Positions 37,656-49,691 of a stretch of 64,000 nucleotides of DNA are shown here, in pieces (the first letter of the stretch is position 1; the number at the start of each line of letters is the position of its first letter). The DNA comes from Eumeta japonica. Taxonomy: Eukaryota; Arthropoda; Insecta; Lepidoptera; Psychidae. The notes beneath the pieces are model-generated. The model had not been told where the DNA came from and did not search any database. It saw only the letters and a list, made by a program, of their open reading frames with translations. Location of the stretch: contig BGZK01000213.1 in NCBI GenBank assembly GCA_005406025.1, forward strand, positions 248,001 through 312,000. Reading direction: 5' to 3'. Both the position numbers and the translations under genes were made by a program.

Positions 37656-40600
37656 GTAAGTTCTTTTTTGTTTTAATTTTTATTAAAATCTGTAATTTCT
37701 TTATGTCTCTTTCTTTGAGCAACTTACTATTTTGTTGTATTGAAAAAATGTCTTATGTAACTAATCAAAACGAGTTAAAAAAAGTAATTGTAAAATCAAT
37801 TAATTTTCTATAATTTTAATCATATTAAAAGGAAATGTATTATAGATTTCAGCAAACATGTATAGAAAGCTGATCTTAGTTTCTGTCAGGATCAATTAGT
37901 TGATAATTAAGCCACATCACAGGAATTTTCTGAAAATATTTTTTTTAGTATCTGTAAATCCCAAAATTAAGAGAAAGTTATCGGACTCGATGCGGCAATA
38001 TTGTTAATATTATAATGAGAATAACTCACCATTATCTTAGCAGTCACATGATTTTATAAAAGGTTATTGTAATTATTTAAAACTTTTGCTAAAATCTGTA
38101 ATATCAAAAAATTGCGTTACTTTTGTAAGCGTCGAGTGTTTGAATCGCTGCCACATATAAATTGTCAAATTTTGGTCTCGTATGTAGGATTCCGTAGCAA
38201 AAATGACAAAAACGGAACCCTTATAGTTTAATCATGTCCGTCTGTATGTCATAGGCATTTTACTCAAAAAGTACGAGACATATATCGACAAAATTTGGAA
38301 AATACAAGTCTTGTACAAGCCGCTACTTACTTTTGTAGTTAAATAACAATAATAAATATTTCAAGGGAGCGCTATTGGATACATGTACAGAAGCTAAAAA
38401 ATTTTTTGCAGCAAACCAACGTGTAACAATATTTCGACAGCTCTTTTGAATCACTTTAAGGTTTCTAAGCATTTTTGTGATTAAATGTATATTATCGAAG
38501 ATAATCGTTCTCAAAGTAGCATAAATTGACCCCCCCCCCCCCTTTTTCTTTTAAACCGTATATCTAAACATCTGAAAAAATTAAATAGGCAACGCTCAAT
38601 AAATACTTTCAAGGAAAACTATTTTTAACGTGCTGATGTACTGTTTTTGAGTTATTGGCAAAAAACTGCGCTTGTCTACAAAAGGACGTAAGTGACATGA
38701 AGCTACACTCTTTGATCGTACACTTTCTTTAACAATAATTCACCAGTAACAGTCGACATAAATACTTGTTTCTCTAATTATAGGCGACTTAAGTGCTTAT
38801 ACCTACTCTGTACGGGAAACATGAAAAAAAGTTTAATAACGTAGCTTTTTTTCATCTGTAGTAATTTTCTTTGTAGTAATGGCTACGGAACTTTACAATG
38901 AGATGGTCCGACATGCTCTTGGCCGGCTTTTTTTTTAATGTCGCTACTTATCGTCCCATAGATTCGCTTCGAATATTTTTTTGAAAGTATCAATACAAGA
39001 TTTAGGTATATCGATTCATTTTTCGAAAATAATTTATAAGAAAAAATTCTTACACCAAGCGTTTAAGATGAATGTATAGATGAAGGGTCACAAACATATG
39101 ACGCAATGTTATTAACCCATAGCATCAACGCTTAAAAGGTCGAAATCTATGAGTTCATAAAGAATAAAACTTTTAATCGAAATATGGCCATTTATCCACT
39201 TTTAACTTATTGTAAATAATTCTCCTACCTAGCTTTAAATTATTTCATTTGTGATTTTGTAATTTTGATTGATCTTTTTCTAGAATATTAAATAGTTCGA
39301 ATGATACATTTTCGTAGCAGAAATTTAGAAAAGATATTAAAAAAGTAAATGGCTAGTGTAATATTACGGAATAGAAATTTAATACGAAAAAGAATTTTCT
39401 TGAATATTTTTAAATTGACTTGAAACAACAAAATACGGTAAAAATACATGAAAACAAAAAAATAAATAAATAAGGGAAAATGATGGATATTCGAAGAATT
39501 AGCTTTCGATACAGAACTTCACGAAATCGCAAAACAAAAGACAGAGAAAAACGAAATGAAAAATGCATTGCCAAGAAAATGTTAAAAGGACAAAAAAAAG
39601 ATATATTTTTTGGTTGATTACACGTTTTTAATACTTCCCGTATTATGTAAAAATTGAAATGAACATGAGAAACAACAAAGAAATTAGAATGTGCATTTTT
39701 GATTAAAATAAAAGTAAAATAAAACATTAATAAGTTACAATTAGTTATATAAATAGGAAAATGTGCATAATCGCGTGCATATTGATGTATAGTTCCGGTG
39801 CCGACGTATGCATTAGAATTTCGTAACAATTCATACGGTCATCGCAAAAAACACTAAACAAACGCGTTTATTAGCGATAACGTGACAACGCACCGCAAAA
39901 CGCTTCCTAATATTAAACTATTATACAACTAAATATGAAAGCGGTATGAACTTCATCTAATTAGCAATAGTACCGACTGTTACGTTATGGTAAAACGAAA
40001 CAAGTGTCGCCAATTGTCGATGGAGCATTGTGTAAATGTACCAAAGAAAATAAAAAAAATACAGTTTTGAACATACCGCTTTCATAATTCGGTCGGATTT
40101 GATGTACAAGTATATTGCTACAATCTAATTGACAAGACGTGTCCCGACAACAACAAGAATTTTACTTAGCAATTGTATTTTCCATGTAATACCAATACCT
40201 ATTATCCGGTTAAATTCCCCGGTTTTCAATTTTGCATAATAATGGTTGTCCGTGTAAATTAAATGGGACGTAATGAAAAGCGACATGATAGTTAATTTTA
40301 TCAATTTTGCTTTACAATTCGGATTCAACATTAAAAATATACGATTGCGAGTATCTTGTAAATGTTTAATCTAAAGTTAACTTGCACATTAAGACGAAGT
40401 TATCTTAACTTATAATAAATCATCCTGAAATGATATAGCTCGAATAGAATGAAATTAATCAAAATTAGTCAAAAATCAACGACAAAGGTCATATTCTATA
40501 TTGAACATGGTTCAGATGATAATTGATGACACATAAAATAGCGATAGATTTATTAAATACACGTGAAATAATGATACGTTTAAAAATGACAGTGATAGTG

Positions 40601-43600
40601 ATAAATTATATTATATTGTCCATTATTACTATACATATAATCGCAGTCACAAACTAACAAACACATCAATTGAATTTGAAACAATTTTTTTTATAATATC
40701 ATGATCAATTAAAAACTTTTAGAGATCAATAAGACAAGTGCATTAGCTGTGCGGTAGTGGAACAAAAATTTCTAATAATCGCACGCGAACGAGAAACCGT
40801 GCGATCTAAGACGTCTAGATAATTCTGGATATTTGTATGTACAGGCGTGGTGGCGGTGGCGTCGGCGCCGATAGCCAGGGAGCAGCAGGCCGCCCCCTCG
40901 GAGTACGACTACGAGTACGAAGCGCAGGCGGCGCCCGCCGAAAATTCCGAACCGGCGGAATCGGCGAGCCACTACGACGCGTACATACAGGACGTGCCGT
41001 CGGCGGCCTCCGGGGGCGGCAACGGCAAGAAAGGTAAGCCGCCGTCGCGGGTGACACCCCCAGTGACGGGTGCTGTTTAACTATACGGGCGGTGAGCGAA
41101 TAGAAGCATTACAAGCATCATGAATCGTGATCAACACGAATTGACGTACAGTCAGTTTCGTAGAAGATACAGCTTTAATACATTTATGCTTGGTAATGAA
41201 ATAAATACCATTACGATGGCGGGCATTAAAAGTTTATTTATATAAGTAATGCATTTCAAAAACATATTTACTCTCAACACATCAACAGACACCTCAACAG
41301 ACAGAGACAACAGACACACATCAAGACATCAACAGACAATCAATTATGTTATTTATAAAATTATTATAAATAACATAATTGATTGTCTGTTGATGTCTTC
41401 ACTGTTACTCTAAGTTGAAAATGCTAAGTTCTCAAGTGTTTTTTTTTAAACAGGTTTCAGTCGAGGCAGTGGTTTAAGAACGATAGCTCAAGGTTCAGCT
41501 AATCAGGCCAAGACAGCTCTGGGCAACCAGGACGCGGCCGGCCACCAAGCAGCATACGTAGCCAAAAACACGTTAGCCCAATCGGCCGCGCAAGCTTCGG
41601 CCACCGCCCAAGCTGCTTTAGCCGGTAAACAGGTCATCCTATCAGGCTTGGAGCAGCAAGTGAGAGACGCCAAGGTCGCCCTGCAAGGCGAAGAAATGCA
41701 GCTGCAACAAGCGCAGAGATCTGCCCAGGCTGCCGCGCAAGCTGCCCAACAAGCTATGCACCAGGTCAGTCATTTTTAAACCACCCCCTCTTAATTTTTC
41801 TTTACCGTTTGTTTATCTGTTTTGCCGTTCACCCCTTGGCTATCTCACAAATTATTAATTCAATTAGCGTGTTTATTTTAAAGCAATATCACTTTAAAAC
41901 TTTTCAATATAACAATGTATTTTTCAATTTAATTTAATTCCAATTTATCTCCAAAACTTCAAATTGAACTTAACATAAGTCATTTCCTCATTTTTTCAAG
42001 AGTTCAATTCGGACCGAGTAAATAACTTTGATAAAAGTTGCCATAAAGTAAAATCAAAAATATGATTTATTTGTGATATAGTACTTATATTTATATTAAA
42101 ACTAAATATCTTGTAACTGAGATTTTGTATTTACTTCTAAAAATATTTCTTCAAAATCATACAATTAAAGATATGGTTTGATGAGGCAAATACAAAATAA
42201 ATCTCTCTGTGATACCTATTTTAATGCCTATAGTTAATTCTTAATAGGTTCAGTTAAAATTTGGTACGGATCTAGTACAGTGGCAATACCTAGCTTCGAA
42301 GATACCTAATATACAGCTCAAAAGAAGAAAATCTTTGCCCTATCAATCTGCGAATGCAGGCGTAATTTAATAATATTACGCACGAACTTTTATGAAGATT
42401 TGATTTACCTGAAATTAAAGGCCTATTAAAGTGGTAATCATTTCCTTACAACGACTACATTGCCCGCTGATCATCTCACGGGGTTTTCCATTCTTCAACT
42501 AGACAACTTTACAGACGGTGTATTGCGATGTAATACCATGAATTGCGCTAGCTCATACTATGACTAACAGTATTCTACACAATAAACAGTAGCAGTAACA
42601 CTTCAAGGATCATCGAAAAATAAATTAGGATTAGATTTTGGTTAGAATTTTTAACATTGATTTGCTTCCTTTATTTTACATAACTATAGATAAGAATTTA
42701 TAGAAAATTGTTGCTATCACCTAACAAAGGCCGGAAAAAGGCAAAAAATAGTTTCGAACTAAAAATATATTACAGTTTCTTTAATTACGGGTATGTGATC
42801 ACTCAATAAAGAGATTTCAAAGTATATTTATATGTTCCGCTAAAAAAAATTGGAAAGTAATTCACATTTGATAACATAGTTTTATCATGAAAAGGATTTT
42901 TTCCTTCGGAGAGTAAATATGCAATTTTATCAGAATGAAAAAACGGCTTTCAATGTTTCGTCTTTCAATTTGTAAATAATATTTTATTTCCATTTATATA
43001 GTAAAAAATTACTAATTTTAAATTTACTAAATCTGTCATGAATACTGATTAGCTTAATCACATTCGTCAGGTACATCAGAAACTATTTTTTTGTTTCTCG
43101 CACTTAAAAACGCACCTTTCTTCTATAGACTACTTCTCGGTAAAGTTGTCGCCTGTTTAGAAACTGCAATCACAATTATTATCACAGATAGAGAAAGGAA
43201 AAATCGCGTTTCGCCAACAAGGCCCAAATTTTATTTTCTCTTTTAAAATTGTCGAGACACGAACCAAATCGTTTCCGGGTACCGGCCGGAAGTGTTTCGT
43301 GTTAGGCGGCATTGCAAAATTGAATTGCTTTTTCATGCCGTCCTTTTGTCGGTGTCGGATTGCGAATTTAAATAGCGATATGTAATCTTTTTCCTATTTA
43401 ATTTAAATCTAAATTAATGCATTTGCTCATTGTATGCCTAAATTAAAGATTGTGCAACGACGTCGGTTCAAAATTCGAGAAAAGACGATTCGAGATCGAG
43501 AATTCTAGATTGGATTTTTATTAATACTAATATACCATACTAACTTTTTTCCAGGCTTCGACCGCGTAATTGTATATAACCCATATAGTTGCAGGGCCCG

Positions 43601-46151
43601 GATCCCTTAATAAGGAACGTGTGACGCCATAATCGCTATGAACTGTGGTTAATTGTATTTTGGGTATTTCTTACGTCTGCAGAGGGTTTTTCGAATCTTA
43701 CCCGACACGCGAATTTCCGTACAACGAAAACTTTCACCGTTCAATAAGCGATAATAGATACTGCGAACTAATAGCGAATTATAAACACTGCGCTGCTGAC
43801 CTGCAAACCTGATTTAGAAAAGTGTGACAATCATGTCGTGTATGGAGACAGTAATAATTCTAATTTTGTCAAATCTTTTTCGAGTACATACTGTCGATGT
43901 CGATTCCTATTCAACACAACACGATCCCAATATCGATAATGGTTCTATTTTTATTTTAAACTTCTGTAGCACAAGAAGAAATTATAAACAACATTATTTT
44001 ACAAATTATATTATAAGTAAGAATGTTATTGTAAAGTGTCCTTTGAATGTCAGATTTTACTTATGCAACGTTTCATGGAAATCGATTCATTTATTTAATA
44101 ACTAAAAACTGTGAACTTATCATAAAGGAACTGACATTTTTTTTTTTTGTTTATAAAAGAAATGCCCAACTACACAAAGACAATTCAATTTATCGTAACT
44201 GAACAAATCTGTAACGGGAAATTAATTTAGTTTGAAAGCGGTTGATACGAAAAAAAAGTAGTGATAACGAATTTTTCAACATGGCGCAAGGTGAACTGAA
44301 CACGAAATTGGCGAACACAATTAAAAAAAAATGGCCGTCACTCTGTAAAAGGCGTAATGTGAAAAAAGGCGGCACGCCGCCTATCGAAACCGGGCGGCGG
44401 CGGCCCGGACCGCGTAAAAACAACAATGTCGCAAGTGGCTCCATCGATCGGCTGAAATAAAAACAAACGTTTCGCGGTAACAGACGCAATTGTTACATAA
44501 AAAAAAAAACCGCCCCAATTGTCACTGCCGATCGTGTCTTATTGCTCTATATAGTTGTCGGCAATGAAACAGTTACTGCACGACGAATTTAAGTTTTATT
44601 TACCACCCATTTTTTATTATATTTCATGGAAATAGTATCATGGTTTTCGATAATACTTAAATCCTGCTTTTCATTTTTTATAAAAATCGAAATTGATTTA
44701 ACCAACACAGTACAATTTTGATGCTTATGAAAAAAAAATTTTAGGATTGGTACATTATGGTTATCAAATTATTAAATAGTTATGATAGAATAAAAAAAAA
44801 AGTATTTTTATTAGAGACTCTATAAAATTTTGACTCTAATCTATCAATATTATTCACGCTACATACGTTTTTATAATATTTAGACTCTATGTGTTATTTT
44901 AAAATTAAAATATATTCGTTTGTAACAATAATTACTTAATAAAACAAAAGTTAAAACACATAACCATCAATATATTTTCATCACAGTTTTACCCAAGCGA
45001 AGTAACGCTCCACGAAATGGCGATTTGCGAAATGTCATGTCCAATTTTTGAAACAATATAATGAACATTCACTAAAAAACTCGTTTAATTGTTGCGAAAG
45101 TGTCGACTTGGAAAATGTTAAGAAACGTTTCAAAACTTTATTTTATTGACAAAGTTAAACGTGGTTACACGATATCGGTAGATATTGCGCCCGTAATCGA
45201 TTTCATATTGGAACACGGCTGAATTCGCTATAAATTGAATTTAACAATCTACATGGCCAATGTAACGTGCTAAAACGTCACTTTACGATTTAATTAAATC
45301 ATAACACTACGATTAGTCAACTTTAAATATCTTGAGTAGATATATTCCAACTTTTAAAAACTCACAATGCTATGGTAACTTTTTTTTTTAATTTACTCCC
45401 CTCGATATGAATTTCATTGGCAAGCAGTTCTTACATGCTCATCCTGATTTTTCGAAAATATTTTTAGATATGTCATTTAAAAATCTTAAATTCAATAATG
45501 TTTTCCTATGTCGAACAACTTATTCGGTATATAAATATATTTAATAGTACTTCCTAAGCTTAATACCAAAACATTTCAGATGTATTTTAAATTTTCCGGA
45601 TTGTAAGGTGATTTATTCACATATGACGTATGACAAACCTAAATAAATTATATTTATTTTACTCAGATTTATCATACTGTAAGCAAAGAAACACAAACAT
45701 CTCAAAGGGAATCGAACGTTGACCTACAGAATCATAACAGTTACGCTCTAATTAACACGCGACTGTAATGTTATTATCAATTTCTATTTCACTCTTTTTC
45801 AATCTGACAAATTCAATCCGTTTCATAACACTTCTCAATAAGGAGATTACGAATTCAAAACCCTTATGAAAAGACCGCGAATTGTTTATGACTTTGCCAT
45901 CCCAATAGTGTTTCTCAACATATGTATATGGTTTAAAGTGCGTTAAATTTTGAGACTAATTCTGCATATATCTATACATACGACAAGCACACACACACAC
46001 ACACATAATGTGTTTAGAAATTAAAAATAATGAGCACATAGCGATTATAGTGGGCTAGAAATGGAGTTTAGTAACTTTTGAAATTATAATTAACAAAACA
46101 TATAAAATCTTCGTATTAATGGGAATTATTTTCGTTTTCAGGATATATCAT

Positions 46152-46190
<39 letters not shown>

Positions 46191-47939
46191 TTGTGTATAT
46201 CAATGATTGTGAAACGGAACATCCTGTATTAATTATAGATATACAGGGAATCTATGGTTTTAAATATGAAAACTCTGCTAATCGTGATTATTAAGTGACT
46301 CATAAGAGAGTATATTTTATTTTATAAACTCAAGACCATTTCCTAGAAGGATAAGCAGAGACTATATATTTCAACATGGTACAATTTTTGCATATTTTTG
46401 TATCGCTTCACAGACATCCATCATTCATTTCATGCAGATCCGTCGGCTTTGGATGCTGACCCATCTCTAATGTGCCATCAATTTCATACGCATAATATTT
46501 TCTAGGATGATCTATAACCAACACTTCCATCGCACGTTCGTCGTATAAATTTGTTTTGTCAGTCCACTTTCATTCACCACTTCCTGATGGCCAAACCACC
46601 GCAACATACATACGTTTTCTGACCATACTATTCGTATATCCATCTTTTAAAGACACTCATACTTCATGTTTCTTCTACAACTCCCAACTCGATAATCTTT
46701 TAAGAGACAGCAATTATATTATCTCTTAAATTAAAACTGTACTTAGATGTCACGAACAAAACAGAACGGTCTTAGCCCAATGATCCTCCGTTGCTTTCAA
46801 CTCAAACTATAGCGGATGCGGATTCTACACGGGTGATAGGATGAACTAGTTTTTGACTTAAGCCTCAAACTACTTGCCCCGGCCTCTGCCGCACCGACCC
46901 GGCGGGAAGGATTTACGGCTCGAGCCATCTAACAGGAAACAAGATGAATATGAAAGGCATACCTCTGAAACGAGGTAACGAGAACTTGACACAGTAAAAC
47001 ATTCTAAATTGCAGGTGAACGTGATCCAAGCGGCTCTGAACGCCGCCCAGGCGACGTCGGAAAACGCTAATGAGGCGGCCTCACAAGCCGCCGGCGAGCT
47101 GGGCGCGCAGACCGCCATGGTGGGCGCCGCGCGCCAGCGCCTGCACTCCCTGCAGGAGCAGCTGCACGGCGTGCGCATCGATTTCGAGGCGACGCAAGCG
47201 GCTGCCAGGAAGGCTCAGGTACGATATATGAACAGGTTGAAGTTGACAGAATGAAAACTGTGACACTTAAATTCTTAAGCAGACTTATTTGAAATTTGAT
47301 ATTGAAATTTTTGAAATACTTGAGCTATAATTTTGGTAAATACGAAAAAAAAGTATTTTTGCTCATTAATGATTTCTATGCAATATCTTTTATATCTTCT
47401 TCTCGGTGCACAGGAGATCCGGAAGTCGATGGCATACGTATTAGAAGACATTTCTATCTCTATCCTCTACTAATGCTATTAAGTTTTTGAAACGATCAGA
47501 AAAAGATGGAAACAGATCTGCTTCTGTAGTTCTATTAAAATAAATTATTCTTTTTCTCTATTTTAGTTTCTTTTCTTATTACACCTAAACAACGTATTTC
47601 ATTCTCATTGTAACTGCAACATTTACTCATATTCAATACTATAAAATGAATAGTAGCCAGAATCCGTATTCAAATATTCATATAAAAAAAAATACCATAG
47701 ATACGTCTTTTTGGTTGACATTTATGTTTTTCATTCAATCGTTCCAAACGCATTCGTTACAGGCCGCGGCGCAGCAGGCTCAAGCCAACGCAGCGGCTGC
47801 AGCGGCTAAGGCAGCGGCTGCGGGGCTAAGCGCTAAAAGTCACCACGACGTAGCCCACGAAGGTACGAGTCACGAAGAAACGGCAGTTCCGGCCGAGGAA
47901 CAAGGATATTACGTACAGTCGAACTTTCAACACCAGTAG
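37622..47939 (+). CDS. Secreted Ala/Gln-rich coiled-coil protein, DUF745-like (complete)
   Basis: Coding exons 37622-37655, 40845-41033, 41454-41764, 47015-47218 and 47763-47939 join to 915 bases (304 residues plus stop), with matching phases (1, 1, 0, 0) and GT/AG ends. Residues 1-19 are a signal peptide (LLLCLGVVAVASA). Residues 30-65 are acidic and tyrosine-rich (EYDYEYE). A Gly/Lys link (GGGNGKKG) leads to residues 85-270, an almost pure Ala/Gln/Glu helix with heptad-like spacing, containing LAGKQVILSGLEQQV, LQLQQAQRSAQAAAQAA, IQAALNAAQ and LHSLQEQLHGVRIDFEAT. The C-terminus is His/Glu-rich and ends YVQSNFQHQ. This pattern matches my recollection of the insect DUF745 family (Pfam PF05335); function is unknown. 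A structural extracellular or cuticular role is a guess. Confidence 0.9.
38183..38938 (-). mobile_element. ~0.74-kb dispersed element, copy 2
   Basis: Reverse orientation copy of 32707-33443 in intron 1 of the DUF745-like gene. On the - strand it begins AAAAAGCCGGCCAAGAGCAT near 38938 and ends with ACTATAAGGGTTCC and TGCTACGGAATCCTA near 38185. It contains a run of 13 C at 38530-38542 (G on the element strand), a feature I also recall from related elements. Confidence 0.65.
38939..40840. other. Rest of DUF745-like intron 1
   Basis: AT-rich. A 139-codon open frame on the - strand (39829-39410) has Phe/Ile-rich, AT-driven content and no splice or family support. Nothing else is seen. Confidence 0.35.
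40845..41033 (+). CDS. DUF745-like coding exon 2
   Basis: Acceptor TGTACAG/G, donor AAAG/GTAAGC. Encodes the end of the signal peptide, the acidic Tyr/Ala/Glu segment and the Gly-rich linker. Very GC-rich, so several spurious frames are open on both strands. Confidence 0.92.
41323..41399. repeat. Perfect palindrome, 36-bp arms, 5-nt loop
   Basis: 41323-41358 and 41364-41399 are exact reverse complements around the loop at 41359-41363. Arm begins AAGACATCAACAGACAATCA. It is preceded (41278-41322) by short irregular direct repeats of (A)CATCAACAGACA and ACAGACA type. It lies 55 bases upstream of exon 3 of the DUF745-like gene. Confidence 0.95.
41454..41764 (+). CDS. DUF745-like coding exon 3
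   Basis: Acceptor AAACAG/G, donor CACCAG/GTCAGT. Encodes the first half of the helical Ala/Gln repeat region, from FSRGSGLRT to QQAMHQ, open throughout without stops. Confidence 0.92.
41765..45650. other. DUF745-like intron 3, left part
   Basis: AT-rich with a few GC-richer stretches (43240-43330, 44330-44430). A 72-codon frame at 44242-44460 and a hydrophobic-start frame at 43833-44016 are open but unsupported. No other gene or named repeat was seen. Confidence 0.35.
45655..45785 (-). mobile_element. Degenerate tRNA-headed SINE
   Basis: On the - strand it reads GTCGCGTGTTAATTAGAGCG, then GTCAACGTTCGATTCCC (B-box-like) and ATGTTTGTGTTTCTTTGC, the order of a tRNA-derived lepidopteran SINE. 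It lacks a complete cloverleaf. Confidence 0.5.
45988..46005. repeat. (CA)9 microsatellite
   Basis: Nine uninterrupted CA units. Confidence 0.9.
46159..46188. repeat. (AT)15 microsatellite
   Basis: Fifteen AT units, flanked on both sides by an ATATCATTGTGTA word, so the array sits inside a small direct duplication. Confidence 0.9.
46320..46660 (-). mobile_element. Non-LTR retrotransposon 3' end, copy 3 (RTE-like)
   Basis: Same order of blocks as at 27545: TTTCCTAGAAGGATAAGCAG, CATCCATCATTCATTTCATG, TTTTCTAGGATGATC, and GATGGCCAAACCACCGCAAC. Inserted antisense in the intron before exon 4 of the DUF745-like gene. Confidence 0.65.
47015..47218 (+). CDS. DUF745-like coding exon 4
   Basis: Acceptor ATTGCAG/G, donor GCTCAG/GTACGA; phase 0 at both ends. 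Encodes VNVIQAALNAAQ through AARKAQ. The preceding intron is 5.25 kb. Confidence 0.92.
47763..47939 (+). CDS. DUF745-like coding exon 5 (terminal)
   Basis: Acceptor TCGTTACAG/G. Encodes an Ala-rich end of the helix (AAAQQAQANAAAAAAKAAAA), then a His/Glu-rich tail and TAG. Confidence 0.92.
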   Translation, partial: AAAQQAQANAAAAAAKAAAAGLSAKSHHDVAHEGTSHEETAVPAEEQGYYVQSNFQHQ

Positions 47940-48756
47940 CGTCGTAGCGTAAAGTCACTACTGTGACTGCAGCTATATATATTTTTGCTGTTAATAGATT
48001 AATATTTTGGTAAAAGATATGCGATAAGCGACAATTGTTTTACTTGCAATTGTCAGGATAAGGCAGCCGTTAAAACATAAAGCAAATGCCGCATCCAATT
48101 GTAATTAACGCATACTTACTGACAGTCTACTACCGATATGTTACGTAACACACAAAAATATTTTCTAGTATTGCATATTTATTTTGCCATTCTTCGACAA
48201 AAAAAAATCCAAATATTGAATGTCAAATTGAAACACTATAGTACATACATTGTCATTATCTTCCCGTTCAATTTCTTTACAAATGACCTAGCTATTTTAG
48301 CAATGTAATGATTATGCAATTTAATGTAATTACTCACATATATATTTTGCCAAAATATTAATATATTTAGTAAAAAATGCAGTCGCACGTATACTCTTAT
48401 AGGTATTATAGGGAAGCAATTATAGTATAAAACAGAAAATAGAATGTGATGAAAAAAAAAAATAACAAAATTTTCATCATATTCCTTTGTCTGTTATACT
48501 TACCTAAGTAGTATTATTTTTTTACGTACGTACTTAAATTGTAAATATTGTTTTTATATTCAAGGACAAAAATTTTAATTGTTTTAGTTCAAAGACGTTT
48601 TTACTGTTTTTATACTTTTTTCTAAAATCTATACATAGAGATTATTTATTTGCACTCGTATATTTAACAAAACAAAAAAAAAATAACAATGAAGTTGTAA
48701 ACGTTGAGACCTGCGAAAATTAAGTGCGATGTCTTTAACTAAATACTGTTGAGTCC

Positions 48757-48762
48757 AATAAA
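48757..48762 (+). terminator. Poly(A) signal of DUF745-like gene
   Basis: AATAAA about 820 bases after the stop; two further AATAAA words follow within 20 bases (AAATAAAATAAAAC). The 3' UTR is AT-rich. Confidence 0.65.
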
Positions 48763-48789
48763 TGTAAATAAAATAAAACGTTTTTATAC

Positions 48790-49690
48790 CATCTGTATTT
48801 TAATGTTGTTCGGACTTTACGACTATATTTCAACGACTCTCTTACTTATGACTGTTACCTAACCTTGTAGACTTTTTACTTCCGACATCTCACTTAATTC
48901 CACTCTACAACGACCATAGACTTATACCCTAGTGGTTAAAAAAAAGCCGGGGAAAAGGGGTTTGACGAATTAGTACATAAAAATTTACTAGGGACAAAAA
49001 TGGCGACTTCGGCGAAAGCAATGGAAAAGTAACCGTATTTTACAGCGACTCGATTGTGAATTTATAGCGAGGTACCTACTTGTTAGCGATTACAGCGAAA
49101 TCATTTGTATGAAAAATACTCTACAGCGCCTCTACCGGTTACTACAACGAACTAAATGTTTTCGTAAAAACGATTTAATGTAGTCGCTGACTAGCATAAC
49201 TTTTTAAATTCATAATAGAGGTATTTTAGGCTTTAATTTACCGCAATATTCACGAGTATGAAGTGACGCATCGACTGTATATGGTAGTAATATAAAGCAA
49301 TGTAAAAAAATATTGATGGTTTCGAACAATTGTTGTATTTAATAACGCCCAAACTTCACATGATTGAATTCTCTAGAAATTCAATTTTATCAATCAGATA
49401 TGGGCACGACGATTTTTAGGATGTCCCAGGAAAAAACATGGACTTGGGTAATCCACATGCGAAACTCGTTATTCAAATTTTCGAGAAATAAACTTTCTTT
49501 TATTCAACACCAACTCATGAGCAATCTATATAATTATATGATTTCTTTTAATGAAATCAGTACACATCATTATTTATCTTCTATCTACAAACTTCGTCTC
49601 CAAACGTAGATTCAATCCGTAAATGTAACTATTACATTACTTTTGATTTTCCGGAAATGCCTAGACTGAAATCAGTGCTTGCACATTTCA
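48790..49690. other. Interval upstream of orphan exon
   Basis: AT-rich. I looked for a short first exon compatible with the phase-1 start of the exon at 49692 and found none convincing. Confidence 0.4.
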
Positions 49691-49691
49691 G

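Noticed and set aside
39410..39829. 139-codon open frame on the - strand
   Set aside because: Phe/Ile-rich, AT-driven composition inside an intron, no splice sites, no family resemblance and no promoter context.
41281..41340. CRISPR-like array of CAACAGACA words
   Set aside because: Repeat units are too short and irregular, the genome is eukaryotic, and the words belong to the palindrome's origin.
43833..44016. Possible signal-peptide exon (METVIILILSNLFRV) ending at a GTAAGA donor in phase 1, phase-compatible with the exon at 49692
   Set aside because: It would need a gene interleaved on the same strand with the DUF745-like exons; codon content is weak and no acceptor or promoter is visible. 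Kept only as a note.
44242..44460. 72-codon basic frame (KKGGTPPIETGRRRPGPRK)
   Set aside because: Intronic, no splice support, and an opposing frame of 99 codons is equally open; likely composition.
49364..49609. 81-codon frame ahead of the orphan exon with a GTAATC donor
   Set aside because: The donor gives phase 0, which does not fit the phase-1 entry at 49692; no signal peptide or acceptor support.
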